Below, in pieces: positions 33,213 through 44,330 of a stretch of 64,000 nt of DNA (positions are counted from its first letter, which is position 1; the number at the start of each line of letters is the position of its first letter). The DNA comes from Omphalotus guepiniiformis. Its lineage: Eukaryota > Basidiomycota > Agaricomycetes > Agaricales > Omphalotaceae. The stretch spans positions 186,001 to 250,000 of the forward strand of contig JAQOOI010000079.1 in NCBI GenBank assembly GCA_028554645.1, in the 5' to 3' direction. Under the pieces are notes generated by a model. It did no database searches and was not told the DNA's origin. It saw only the letters and a program-made list of their open reading frames with translations. A program made the position numbers and the translations under genes.

Positions 33213-33482
33213 CGGGGGACGAAGTGAGATGTGAAGAGAAAACGAGAATCACTGTCTGTTTAAGTCGAAACTTCGACAGAAGTAGATTGCGGGTTTCGCC
33301 GAAGTCTGACATTGCCGTCACATGCCGATGTAAATGTATTGACTGGCGATCAATCGAGAAAAGTTTTGCCTGAAGGCAGTCCGTGAGACGTGATATTGTG
33401 ATATTGAACAGTACGAAATGTGCTTCTATGACAAATCTGCTAGTAATAATTGTATCTAACTCGATTTTGGCCAATCTGGTAC

Positions 33483-33516
33483 GATCGGGGACGATCATAT
33501 TTTACTTTGGGGGAGA
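33483..33516 (+). other. terminal hairpin and polypurine tract of element B
   Basis: GATCG-GGGA-CGATC forms a five-base-pair stem with the GGGA loop (33483-33496). ATTTTACTTT and the tract GGGGGAGA (33509-33516) follow, ending directly at the 3' LTR. The tract is the expected primer for plus-strand DNA synthesis. On the opposite strand this segment lies upstream of antisense gene 1. Confidence 0.85.
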
Positions 33517-35360
33517 TGTTGCGTCAAAAAGCCTTTCAGTACTGAAATCTATCAGATTGAAGTAAATATGGAATGTTCAAGCATTGGAAACTGAACATAA
33601 AGGACTAGAGTCACCCCAGACTGCTAGTTAAGACATGAAACATACTTGTACTCACAATACCTAAGTGTAGTGTTTGCTACAGTACTGAATCTGGTACTAA
33701 GCAACTGTGACCAATGGGTTATACAAAGAGATACTAGTTATGCCTCTCCAGATGTGTTGGAATTCCAATGTTCCATACCAGATTGAGTTGGTCAGACCCA
33801 CCCTCTAATAACTAGAGACTCTACCAAGTGTTGTTGACTGTAATCCAAGGGGTTGATGGATTTTCACTTCAATTGAACAACTATCTAAGTCCTTTGGACT
33901 GATCAAAAGTTCCAGCTGGTCTTGCTAACTAAGTTGGCACTATAAGATTGAATGCTGAGAATATGGGCAATCTTGAAGATTGTATTACCAGAGAAATATT
34001 GTACATTGAGTACTATGTGGATATAATGTCACTGAGATGAAATGCCAATCTGTGTAATAAGGGAAGTAGATTCAAAAGTTACATCTGCACAAATGAGTTA
34101 GATACTCAATACTCATGCTGGAAGGAGTTAGATACTGAAAATGAGTATCTCTCTGGATCTGAGTATCTCTCTGAAATTCAGTAACCCTCTGAACTTGATG
34201 AAAGACAAAGGCGCTCTAATTGGAGGTCTTGGACGAAACTATGGGATAGAATACTGTCCTAGGAGAAGCTGAGAGCTATCCTAAACAAGAAATATAACCT
34301 GAGTACAAATCTGACCAAAAAGAGATGTATAGGGGTAAAACTTGAAATAAACAGTTACTGTACCTTACTGTGGCTGATAGAAACGATGAAGCCTGGTCTA
34401 GATAAGCTCTAGAGCTTCTACACAACTCCTAATGCTGCCCTAAGTAGAGGAGAATGTGCCAATTTTGGAGAAACTTATAGGGGACCAGATTTGCAATGCA
34501 CTGAGGAGAATGTCACCTGTCAGGATACTGGTTGCTATTTACAGGTTCTGGACCTTTATTTAGGTACCCTGGGTACGTCCTAACACACCTAGAACGCGGA
34601 CAAAGCGATAAATTTCTGTTTTTATACCAATCTATACCCAAAGTTCCTACATTTTGACTATCTAACTGGAAAATTACCTAGAAAACTACCTAAAAAGAAT
34701 CCAATCTCTGCTCAATTGATACTTACTTACTTTTGACTCATTTACTGTTCAGATTACTCTTTTAATTTCGAGATATATGTTTGATTTTATGATTTAGTAT
34801 ATATAGCTTACAGAGTATCTATTTAGATTTTCTTAAGCAAGTACTGCCCAAAGCTACAAGCCAAAGCAGGAAAACCTTCTTAGACGAAATATAGCCTGGC
34901 TCTTTAGAGTTCAGTTTGAGAAATATCCAGTTGTGAAAACTTCTGTAAAGTCCCTTGTGGCAGATAAATTGAAAGAGATACTGAATCTTTGCTGAAACTG
35001 CTGTTCTGTCTGTGCTGAATCTGCCTGCTGAAACTGTCTGTGCTGCATCTGAAACTGTTCCCTGCATTGTCTGACCATTGGATCGAGTTTAAACATCGAG
35101 ATTGATTGTCCTGAATCCCTCCTGAACCCTGAAACCACCCTTACCTTCTGTCTGAATCTTGTGTTTTGAGATACCCTCTGCCATTTTTCACCCAGATTGA
35201 GATAAAGACATCTGTAACCCTGCAGATTCAAAGTTCAATTGTTGCGTCTAACTGTGCGGAATCTCTGACAACGCCAGTCACACCTCACCCTACATCATTT
35301 TGATTTGAGTTGGATTGTGCTCATTTGAGTATCTCTCTCGTTCATTTCATAGTCACTACA
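33517..35360 (+). repeat. 3' LTR of element B
   Basis: 1844 bp, from TGTTGCG to CACTACA. It is uninterrupted and shows the empty site of the DNA transposon at 34258-34263. The TATATATAG box lies near 34798 and the conserved LTR signature at 35254-35277. Near-identity with the 5' LTR indicates recent transposition. Confidence 0.97.
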
Positions 35361-35934
35361 ACGCTCCTCAAATCCAGATACCCGTTATCGCTTTATTTGT
35401 GCTACTGTTGATTCTGGAGTGTCTCGACTAGCATCTATGACCTCATTTCCTCCTGGTGCTTCCTCCACAGTCAACAAATATGTTTGACAGGTGAACGTGA
35501 CTCTGAGTCATATTCAAGATGTGGTTTGTTGTGCTGACACAGTGAATGCTTCAATTATTGATAAGAAGGATCTCGTTACAGCATTTGATACTGTGGGTTA
35601 TCGAAATAGTTCCATGTTTCCTCCTGTCAAACATCTGGCAGTTTTTGTTCAAGTCCCGGGTCATGCTTCTTCTCATTTATTTGCACCCTTTGAAGGCGAT
35701 ATAATGCCTTGTCACCGTCCTCAATTCCCTTCTTTGGCCGATGCCATCGACTTGACCGGACTTGGTGCAGATGAAGAAGAAGATGCCGATGACAATGAAG
35801 GTGCAGATGAAGATACTGATGTGGTTGCGCCTGCTGCTGGTCCTTCGATGAGTCGCAAGCGATTGGTCAATGAACGCGATGGGGATGATGATGTTGTGAT
35901 AGTGTTGCCCATAAAAAAGCCTCGATTCGAGTAG
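35361..35934 (+). pseudogene. antisense gene remnant of element D
   Basis: A coding-like stretch on the strand opposite to D's pol, converging on it (stops 140 bp apart). The frame reads from RFICATVDSGVSRLAS through one in-frame TGA near 35488 to DVVCCADTVNASIIDKKDLV, then an acidic run (GADEEEDADDNEGADEDTD) and a basic C-terminal end LPIKKPRFE. The 5' part is lost at the LTR of B. The position and the acidic-plus-KKPR composition match the antisense genes of B and C. The basic end also resembles VIVMKKPRIE of B antisense gene 2. No family is recognised. Confidence 0.55.
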
Positions 35935-36075
35935 TAGTTCAGTACTTTTTTTGTTGATTATGACATATCCTTTCTTGCTTTTTCTTGGTTGTTAGATTTT
36001 TGTATTTTGTTTACGTGCTTTTCTCAAACATGATATCGTACAATCTTCTTTTTTCCTTTCGGCACTGCGTGATTC

Positions 36076-37753
36076 TTAGTCCTCGTCATCGGACCCATTG
36101 GGTCGATTCTGAGACTCCTGCTCGATGTGTATCCATCGTTGCATAGAAGGTTGTGCCTTCCGTGGATTCGATTGATGCCATTTTCTGAGTAAATTGACTG
36201 ATCCTATCATGTTGTACCAGTGCACCCAAGAATTGTGAGAGTTGTCATACCCCAACCATTTAACATAGTATTCGAGGTGTCAGTTGGTTCGATGTCAACG
36301 TGACTGTAGGATTCGTTCGACTTGGTGTTCCTCTCCTCCGTTGATTTGAATTGAAGGTGGGGGAGGCTCTTGTTGATTGGGAAATGGATCATTTTTGTAG
36401 GGACGCAGTAGACTGACATTGAATACATCATGAATGCATCTTAATTCATAAGGTAGGTCGAGTCAAAAAGCATGAGTTCCAACTGCCTCCTTAATCACAT
36501 AGGGACCAATTCATCGCTGGTTCAGCTTCTTGGATGGTCGTGTGGTGGAAATATTAGTGGTATTCAAGAACACTTTCTTTCCCGGTTGAAACTTTTCTTC
36601 ATCAACTGGCAATCAATCTCAATTGGCATTTCTTGTTGCCACTGTATTGGCTTTACTAATCTCCTTCTTCAAAAACTCATGTAACTCGTGTAGGCTCTCC
36701 ACTTGTCGATTAGCATCAATGTCTCCGACATCTGTAAGCTTGATGCTTAGTTTCGGATGATAGCCTTTGTTCACTAGGAAGGGACTTTGTCCAATCAATG
36801 CATTAGGAGTGTTGTTGTAAACAAATTCAGCAATTGGCAGTAGCATTGCCCAGTCATTTTGGTCATAGTTGATATAAATTCGAAGGTACTGTTCCAAAGT
36901 CTGGTTTGTATGCTCGGTTTGACCATTGGATTGGGGGTGATATGCTGTCAAAAAATTGGATTGAATGTCAAGAGCATTGCAAATCAACTGCCAAAACGCT
37001 GATATAAATAGGGTACCTCTGTCGGACATGATATCAGAAGGTAACCCATGTTTTGAAAAGACGTGAATGATGAACAGTCGAGCCAGCTCATCAGCAGTGT
37101 CTGTAGTAAAACAGGGAATGAATATGGCTTGTTTGGAGAATCGACACACGACTACCATGATAGCATCAAATGGGTTGATTTGATCAGAACACTGTTTCGA
37201 TGGGGGTAGATTTACAATGTGGTCAACTGAGATTGAATTCCATGGTCTTTCTCCTATTGGCAACAGTTTCAGAAGGCCAAAGGGTTTCCTACGAACATCC
37301 TTTGCACGGATACACTTGGAACATGTGCAAACATAGTGCAAAACATCCTTGTATAGTCCAGGCCAGAAGTATGACTGTGAAACTAGTTGTACGGTCTTTT
37401 GAATTCCGGGATGGCCTCGAAGTTTATGATTGTGGTGGGATTTAATGACCTCCATCTGCAGATTCACACTATTGGGCACATAAATTTGATTTCTCCTTTT
37501 AATAAGCCATTGTCGATTGAGAACCCTTGCTTATTCATCCCTTTAATTTCAGCTTCCGCTCAATGCCAGTACTGGTTCTTTTCAGCTTTTCGAATCTGTG
37601 CGAGCTGTAAGTCCTCATTGAGGATTAAATTGGCCATCAGCTGCACAGGTCGGATGAGAATCATGTTGTTATGGTTCTTTAGCTCCCCCTTTTTAGGGTA
37701 AACATCCAGTCTCCGTGTGAGCGCGTCAGGTTTGGCACCTAATACTCCGGTAA
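36076..37753 (-). pseudogene. integrase and chromodomain of element D
   Basis: After the solo LTR the frame resumes at ITGVLGAKPDALTRRLDV, the usual end of RNase H. The integrase zinc domain has HNHKLRGHPG and CTCSKC. Core residues are Asp in ISVDHIVNLPP, Asp in IMSDRGTLF and Glu in SNGQTEHTNQTL. A C-terminal chromodomain is recognisable from VERIL, YYVKWLGYDNSHNSWV and LLRKWH. Chromodomains direct such elements to modified chromatin. Several stops lie before 37479, after the integrase core and inside the chromodomain. The frame ends at 36076. Confidence 0.85.
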
Positions 37754-39543
37754 TGTGCAAGAATTAGACTGAGAGGGAGTCTCAAGAAACAACCTCTAAC
37801 TCAATTCTAGGGGGGTTTGTGGAGGTGTGGCTGGTGTTGGCAAAGGTTCCGCACAGTTAAACTCGACAATCAAACTCGATACTGAGCTAGCAAGTGTCTG
37901 CAGTCCACTCTGAACAGGGTATAAGTGACAGGGCAACTCAAAAACACTGGTTCAAGACAGAGGGCAACTAGTTTCTCAGGGGTTCAGGGGATGGGTCAGG
38001 GCAATAATCAGAGTGGGCAACTCGATCCAATGGTCCAAACAGTGACAGTATCAATCAGAACAGTAGCAGCAACAGTTTCAGCAGGCAGAACAGCACAGAC
38101 AGAACAGCAGGGACAGCAACAGTTTCAGTATCTCTCTCAAGGTTTGCCACAAGGGACTTTACGGAAGTTTGCACAACTGGTATATTTCTCTATAACTGAA
38201 CTCCTAAGAGCCAGGCAATTTTTGGTCTAGAAGAAGTTCTGCTTTGGTAGTGAGCCTAGGCAGTCCTAACTTAAGGAAAATATCTACAAGTAGGTAGTTC
38301 TTATATACAGGTCAGAAAATAAATATAGTAAGTCTCGAAAATGTAAGGGAATCTGAGCAGAGTAAACAGAATAGATAACAGAAAGACTAATTGAGCAGGG
38401 ATTGGTGTCTTTTTAGAGGTATTTTCAGTTAGATACTGTCATGTATAGGTATCTTGGGTATAAAATCTGTTATAAAAATCGCTTTGTCCACATAGTGGCT
38501 TGGCAATCAAGTCCAGGGTATCTACCCAGGGTGTACAGCACGCAATATCAGTCCAGAATGGTGTCATATGACAACATCTTTTATGATTTTGAAATTTGCA
38601 ACTCTTTTGGATTTCCTAACTGGGGTTTGCTGGTGAGGTTCCTAGCATATCCAGTGGTTATTTCTTCGTTTCAGAGGTCATCTAGACCCTACTCCGTTGT
38701 TACTATCATCCACAAGCTGTACAGTAGCACATGTGTCTATCTGACCAGATCTTGCATCTGATTTGTCTCCAGGAGGTACTTCTCCTTTTAGCTGGTTTTA
38801 GCAACAAGCTATGGGCAGTATTATGTCCCAATAATCGTTTATTCTTCCCTATTTTGGGTGTCTGGATTCAGGGTATCACTCAGTTAGATGCTACATTTCA
38901 GAGGGATACTCCAGAATCAACATCTAGCTCCATGGTAGGATGGCTTGAGTATCTAACTCCATTCTTCAGAAATAACTTAGAGGATTTTTCCTCTTCAGCC
39001 AACAGACAAAGGTGGTTCACAAGTTGTAACACCATCCTAAGCATAGTACCAAATTTACAACATATTTCTCTGGTCAGAACAATACAAGATTGTCTGCACT
39101 CTCAGCATTCAGTCTTTACAGCCAACCTGAGTTAGCAAGACCAGCTGGAGTTAGATAGTCCAGTGGACTTAGATGTTTCTCAGATTGAATTGTAACTTCC
39201 ATCATTCCCTTGGATTACAGTCAAACAACACTCATGAGAGTCTCTAGTTTTTAGAGGGTGGGTCTGACCAACTCAACTTAGCATGGAACATTGGTACTCC
39301 AATACAAAGTGAGAGGCAAAACTAGTATCTCTCTCCATGATCCCATTGGTCACAGTTGCTAAGTACCATATCATGTACTGTAGCTAACTCTACACTCAGG
39401 CTTGAGGAACTAAGTGCGTTCTCATGTTTCAACTAGCAGTCTGGGTGAACTCTAGTCCTCATTGTTTAGTTTCCAATGTTTGAACAACCAAAATCTTTCT
39501 CAATCTGCATGATTTCAAGTCTAGACCGCTTTTAGTCGTGACA
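37754..39543 (-). mobile_element. solo LTR of a B-related element inserted in D
   Basis: D's coding frame is broken exactly here: NYRPG lies on one side and VLGAKPDALTRR on the other. The 1.79 kb between resembles the B LTR in reverse, with the CAG-rich stretch (38040-38130), the GGGACTTTACG-GAAGTTTGCACAACTGG region and the LTR signature at 37831-37855. It starts TGTCACGAC (minus strand) near 39543. No internal region is present, so it is a solo LTR. The flanks CCCGG and ACCGG look like a decayed 5-bp duplication. The left border is uncertain by a few bases. Confidence 0.85.
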
Positions 39544-40137
39544 CCGGGTCGATAATTGATCACGAAATCGAACCCGGATAAGAATTTGGACCATTGAGCC
39601 TGTCGTTGACTGAGCTTCTTGGTTGTTGTGAAATGCTACAGATTATTATGATCACTATAGACTTGAACCTGATATTTTGACTCTTTGAGATATGCCCTCC
39701 ACTGCTTAAAGCTTTCGACAACAGCAAGTAATTCCTTGTCGTAGATGTCGTAGTTAAGTTCTGCTGGTGTCATTGATCTAGCATAGTAGGCAATAGGGTG
39801 GACTTCCTTTGTCACAGGGTCGATTTGACTGAGAATCGATGCTATTGCTACATCTGACGCATCAGATTCTACAATGATGGGATTATTTGGATCGAAATGT
39901 TGGAGTATAGGGGCTTCAGAAAACGCGTTCTTTAGTGTTTCAAATGCTGTGAGGCATTCTGTATTGTTGAAATTGAAGTTTACTCTTGTTCAAAGCAATC
40001 TCGTGAGAGGTTTAGTGATGCCTGAGAAGTTATCAATGAATCGACGGTAGAAGTTTGCAAATCCGAGAAACAATTGGAGCTGCTTAATCAACTTTGGAGC
40101 TGGCCAGTCTTTAATCACTTGAACTTTGTATGGGTCC
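39544..40137 (-). pseudogene. RT thumb and RNase H of element D
   Basis: Continues RT after the [19 protein letters not shown], then [12 protein letters not shown]. RNase H shows VESDASDVAIASILSQ with Asp, YDKELLAVVE with Glu and VYSDHNNL with Asp, then [12 protein letters not shown]. There are in-frame stops near 39985 and 39645. Confidence 0.85.
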
Positions 40138-40140
40138 ATT

Positions 40141-40607
40141 CACTGCCCCAGACTCTTTCTTTCCTGTGCAAAAAACATAAATTAAAAGAAATTTTATTTC
40201 AATAAATATTGCAAAAGAATATTGTGTGAGAAAGTAAATGTAAACATCATTCTTTCTTATATCCAAAATGAAATCTTTGTCATTTAACAAAAAACTACTT
40301 TCTTGTAAAAGAAAGACAAAACAATGTTTCCACTTTCTTGTCCAGGAAACAAAATACCCACCTACTCACTCAAATCAGTGGGCATCTAGTGGGCACCTAG
40401 TGGGCACTTATTACCCATTTTGTTTCCTGGACAAAAAATTAAATCAATATTAGATGAGATAGAATACTTTTCTTCATCACAAAAATTAATAATTCTAGCA
40501 AGAGAAAGCAAATCTATTTATGATAAGAAAGCCTCTCATTGTTGTAATAAATAAATATTCTTTCTATTTATCTTTTCTTCATGGGAAAGAAAAGGTCTGG
40601 GGCAGTG
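40141..40607. mobile_element. 467-bp CACTA-type MITE in element D
   Basis: The left end CACTGCCCCAGACTCTTTCT and the right end (reverse complement CACTGCCCCAGACCTTTTCT) form terminal inverted repeats. The flanks are ATT on both sides (40138-40140 and 40608-40610), a 3-bp target duplication. The RT frame of D is restored if the element and one ATT are removed. The interior is AT-rich and non-coding. CAC ends with a 3-bp duplication fit non-autonomous CACTA (EnSpm) elements. Confidence 0.92.
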
Positions 40608-40610
40608 ATT

Positions 40611-41064
40611 GCTATGCCATCTGGGAAATTATCACACCCAGGTATTCGACACTGTGCTTGTGGAATTCAGATTTCTCCAGTTTAGCGTGCAAATTGTGTT
40701 CCTGGAGACGCTGTAGGACCTGTCGAACATGTTGGACATGGTCTTCCTCGTTCTTTGAATAGACTAGAATGTTGTTGAGGTATATCACCACATATATGTC
40801 CACCATGTCATGAAATATTTTGTTCATGAACAACTGGAATGCTGATGGAGCATTGGTGAGTCTGAATGGCATGACAAGATATTTGAATGCTCCGTAACAT
40901 GTTCGAAAAGCAGTTTTCCATTCATGATCTTCATGGATCCAGACATTATTGTAGCCTGCGCATAAATCGATCTTAGTGAAAATTTTAGCCTCACATAGTT
41001 GGTCAATCAGATTTCCAACGAGTGGCAAGAAATATTGATTCTTGATTGTGAGTTGGTTCAGTGC
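40611..41064 (-). pseudogene. reverse transcriptase palm of element D
   Basis: After the 542-bp solo LTR the frame reads ALNQLTIKNQYFLPL, KIDLCAGYNNVWI with the first catalytic Asp, PFRLTNAPSAFQ and then YLNNILVYS. The catalytic motif should be YxDD; both Asp are Asn here (codons at 40771-40776), consistent with G-to-A changes. The RT would be inactive even without the stops. Confidence 0.9.
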
Positions 41065-41606
41065 TGTTACGGCTATGCACCGGAACTTCAGGTCAGACCT
41101 CCGGTTTCTAGAATTTCTTTGATTCCTACTTCCTGACATCTATTCAATCTTTCCATATGGTTCGCTTTACAAATTCACGCTTTCCTATTCGTTCTTATTA
41201 TTCTTTTCTACTCCGGACATCCGAACATCTCTGACGTTCCATGTCCTTATTGTTCTTTAGTTTCATTCTTTCTCACACTATTGTTTTATTACTCCAAGTA
41301 TCTCTGGTAGAATACTCATATAAATACTTCACGTTTGTACTGTATATACTTTAGTTTTAAAATCAATTTAGTCTCTGGACTACTATCTTGGACTTCTCGT
41401 CTAAACTCTTATATCTCTCCTCGGACTTCCAATCCGGGTGCAGCACGGGGAGCAGTATCGAAATAATACTGCCTACCGGGTGAAGTCTTGTTGCCGGAGC
41501 AATTCAGAGCTCGGGCTTATCTTGTCTTATCCTATCGCACTTCTTTTCTCGGACCTCCTCGGAGGTCCTCGTTCTCTTACCGTCTCTAGTCCGCACGGGC
41601 TTAACA
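41065..41606 (+). mobile_element. 542-bp solo LTR in the RT of element D
   Basis: TGTTACGGC at the left and GGCTTAACA at the right give the short TGTTA/TAACA inverted ends typical of LTRs, flanked by AGTGC on both sides (41060-41064, 41607-41611), a perfect 5-bp duplication. The RT frame (NYRAL then NQLTIK) is restored on removal. A TATAAATA box lies near 41320. The parent family is not seen in the window. Confidence 0.9.
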
Positions 41607-43120
41607 AGTGCTCGATAATTGACACACAGTTGTAGGGTCCCATCCTTCTTTTTCGCACATAGGACTGGAGCTCCTACGGGTGATTTCGACGTGCAAATGA
41701 ACCCTTTGCCCAGCATGTCATCAATGTAATTCTTTAGCAATTTCAGCTCCGTTTCTGATAGATTGTAAAGCTTTCCCACTAGTGGCATGGCGTTATTCTC
41801 AGTGTCGATTCAAATGTCATATGGTCAATGGGGTGGAAGGGTTTTAGCTTCTCCTGGCGGGAAAACATCCATGAATTCAGAGTAACTTTCTGGCATGAAC
41901 TGGCTCAAGTACTCTTGTTCTTTTGTCTTCTCGGATGTTTTCCCATTTGTGGCTGCATTAGAAGCATTCCAGTTAATTTCAGAAACATCTTTTTTATCTG
42001 TTCCGATTTCATTTAACCTGGGCAATGAATGATGCCCTAAGTGATCACTCGGCAAAGTAGCCTTCTGATTGTCGTTAGCTGATCAAACATGTGCTTCATT
42101 GTCATCAGAAGCCGGCGCCACATTGATAATGAACAATGGAGTGCCCTCTTTTGCTATAAGTTCCATAGCAGCCGCATTGACCAAACTGATGGCAGGTGCT
42201 TTCGACTTCGCTGAGGGAGAGCTGTATTGAGAAACCTTGGGTGTCGATTTGATCTTGATGTTCAAGTGTCCCTTTCTTGTGGGTTTAGGGTTCATCAAAA
42301 ATTTTGGGGTATTTGACTCCACATTCCCAGCTAGTGTGAACTCATTAGCAATTTCTGTTGGGAGTTTGTATGTTTTCCCGTTTGCTGACGATTAGAATAC
42401 ATTTGTCAGGCCATGGAGAGTCTCGGTTGGAAGGAATTTCTGTTTGATCTTCTGACACGAAAATGTCCTCTTTTGAAGGCGCCTCATGTCCTTTTCCTTC
42501 TGACAACTCTTTGCTTGTCTTTGCCGTAGATTTCTCCTTCATCTTATCCACCCATTCATTGATATACAATAGGAGCGGATTGTCTATTCCCAATGACTCT
42601 CCCACTGAACTTGATTCTTTGTCCTCCACATCTTCAATTGTTACTCTGATTCTTGCTCGACCCTCATCAGTTGGGCCAATCTGCTCTTCCTCAATTGATT
42701 GATTGACTTGTTTGATGGAAGGTCTTTGGATTGCAGTTTTTGACAAATCAATGATAATTGCACGTAATTGTGTGCCATTGGATAGCCCTATGAGCGCTTT
42801 TGCCCAGTTAATCATTGGGTTGTGCTCTTTGAGCCAGGAGTATCCCAACACTACTGGTGCTGCAGGGTGTAGTTTTGTCACAAGGAATCAAATTTGATGC
42901 ATTGTTCCTTCTCCGTAAAATGTGTCAGCCAAGTATTGATGTGTTACTGCCCCGGCTGAGGTATCCTTCCCCTCAAATAGTGTCAGTCAAATAGGTCTAG
43001 CTAACTGAATCATCCGTTTGGGTTTTTGTAAAGCTATCGACTCGTCGATAAAGCAACGAGTCGCACCTGAATCAATCAGGGTGTTATGGAAAACAGAGTG
43101 TGTCGAATCGACCGACACAG
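41607..43120 (-). pseudogene. protease and RT N-terminal part of element D
   Basis: Going down the minus strand, the protease active site LIDSGATRCFIDES lies at about 43030-43070, followed by VVLGYSWLKEHNP near 42830, the second conserved protease block. An acidic linker follows. RT begins with YSEFMDVFPPGEAKTLPPH, YNLSETELKLLKNYIDDML, CAKKKDGTLQLCVNYRAL, ending at the solo LTR. Stops and a frameshift (near 42330) interrupt it. Confidence 0.85.
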
Positions 43121-44330
43121 GGTGCATAAAGGAAAGTTATGAATTGGAGTAGATGTAGGATACCCTCCTTTACCTCGACTATCTGCAGTCGTGCGGAGTC
43201 GACTTCTGGTCTCAGTGGTTCTCCGTCCCTGTCTGAGACCCATGCTCTTTTCCCTGTTCGTCGTCTTCAACTTCATACCTGGTGAAGGGTTGTTCCTGTT
43301 TTTCAATTGTAAATTTGATAGTCGGGTTCACATCTGCACCGCATAAAGCTTCCCGTTCCTCGTCCTCTAGTGCTGGTAGTATCATTTGACTAGCTTGATT
43401 TTTGTGCTCAGGGCATTCCCAAATGAAGTGATCCTTCGCCCCGCACTGTAGACACAATCCTTCCGCTCTTCGACGATCTCGTTCAGCTTTCCACTGCTTT
43501 AGAACCTCTGGGGTCGCATTGAAGGCTTTTGGACCTTGTCCACCTTGGTTGTATCTACACCTTGTCCATGGGAGACCCCTTTAGTCTGTTTGTAGTGCCG
43601 GAGACTCCGAAGTCGATTGCTGTGCTCGAATCGACTCGTCGATTTGTTCCAAGTTCATACTGGCTTGGGCTACTTGACGCTGTCGCTGTACCGGAGCCTG
43701 TTGTCAATACAGATATGTCGATTGAATCGGTCGGCTTAATCCAGCATCCATGAAGGCTTGTGTAGTCATATTGATATTGAGCAGCCATTGTTGAAGAGCC
43801 ATGTAACCATTCGGGATTGTTGCTTGGTTGATAAGCATATTACACAGATCAGGTCGTACCTTCTTGAGAAGATAGAAGTGTAATGCTGCAACATCATAGC
43901 CTGTAAGGAGAGCGTATTGTTTGAATCGAACAATGAACGAAGAAAAGGTTTCGAGAGCTGTCATATACATGCTCTCGACTTGAGATTGGGCATGGAGATG
44001 TTCGTTCTGCATGCCAAACATTGCTCCGAATGTTGCAAGGAAGTCGAACCATCTGGTGAGTGCTGGAACATGCTCTCCTTGTGCAGCCATATCCTCTAGA
44101 TTCTGATGGTACTGCTGAGCAGCATCAGTCAAATATGATAATGCCAATGCCACTTTTGATTCTTTAGCTGCATACAGATTGGGTTTGGCCCGAAGGATGG
44201 TGGTAAGTTGAGTAACAAATAGTCACCATTTCAATTTGTCTTGACCAGAAAACAGGGAGGGTTTGCGCAATTCAAGTTTCGATTCGCACATAATGTCCCG
44301 ATTCAACTGGTCCTGTGCTGGGTCTTAACC
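43121..44330 (-). pseudogene. Gag capsid and zinc knuckle of element D
   Basis: Capsid blocks ALALSYLTDAAQQYHQ, WFDFLATFGAMFG and FSSFIVRFKQYALLTGYD are typical of Ty3 Gag. The zinc knuckle CLQCGAKDHFIWEC (CX2CX4HX4C) lies near 43412-43453. Stops and a frame change near 43740 and 43500 disrupt it. Confidence 0.82.

Larger units (their letters stand above)
11127..35360 (+). mobile_element. element B: long Ty3/gypsy element with antisense genes
   Basis: Two direct LTRs bound the element: 11127-20677 (with a 7707-bp insertion and duplication) and 33517-35360. Removing the insertion leaves 1844 bp, exactly the length of the 3' LTR, and I noted one difference by eye. Both start TGTTGCG and end CACTACA. 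Inside are a primer-binding site, gag, pro and pol on +, two spliced genes on -, and a polypurine tract before the 3' LTR. Without the guest the element is 16.5 kb, long for a fungal Ty3 element. No target duplication is visible: the left flank is CGCGC, the right flank ACGCT. Confidence 0.93.
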
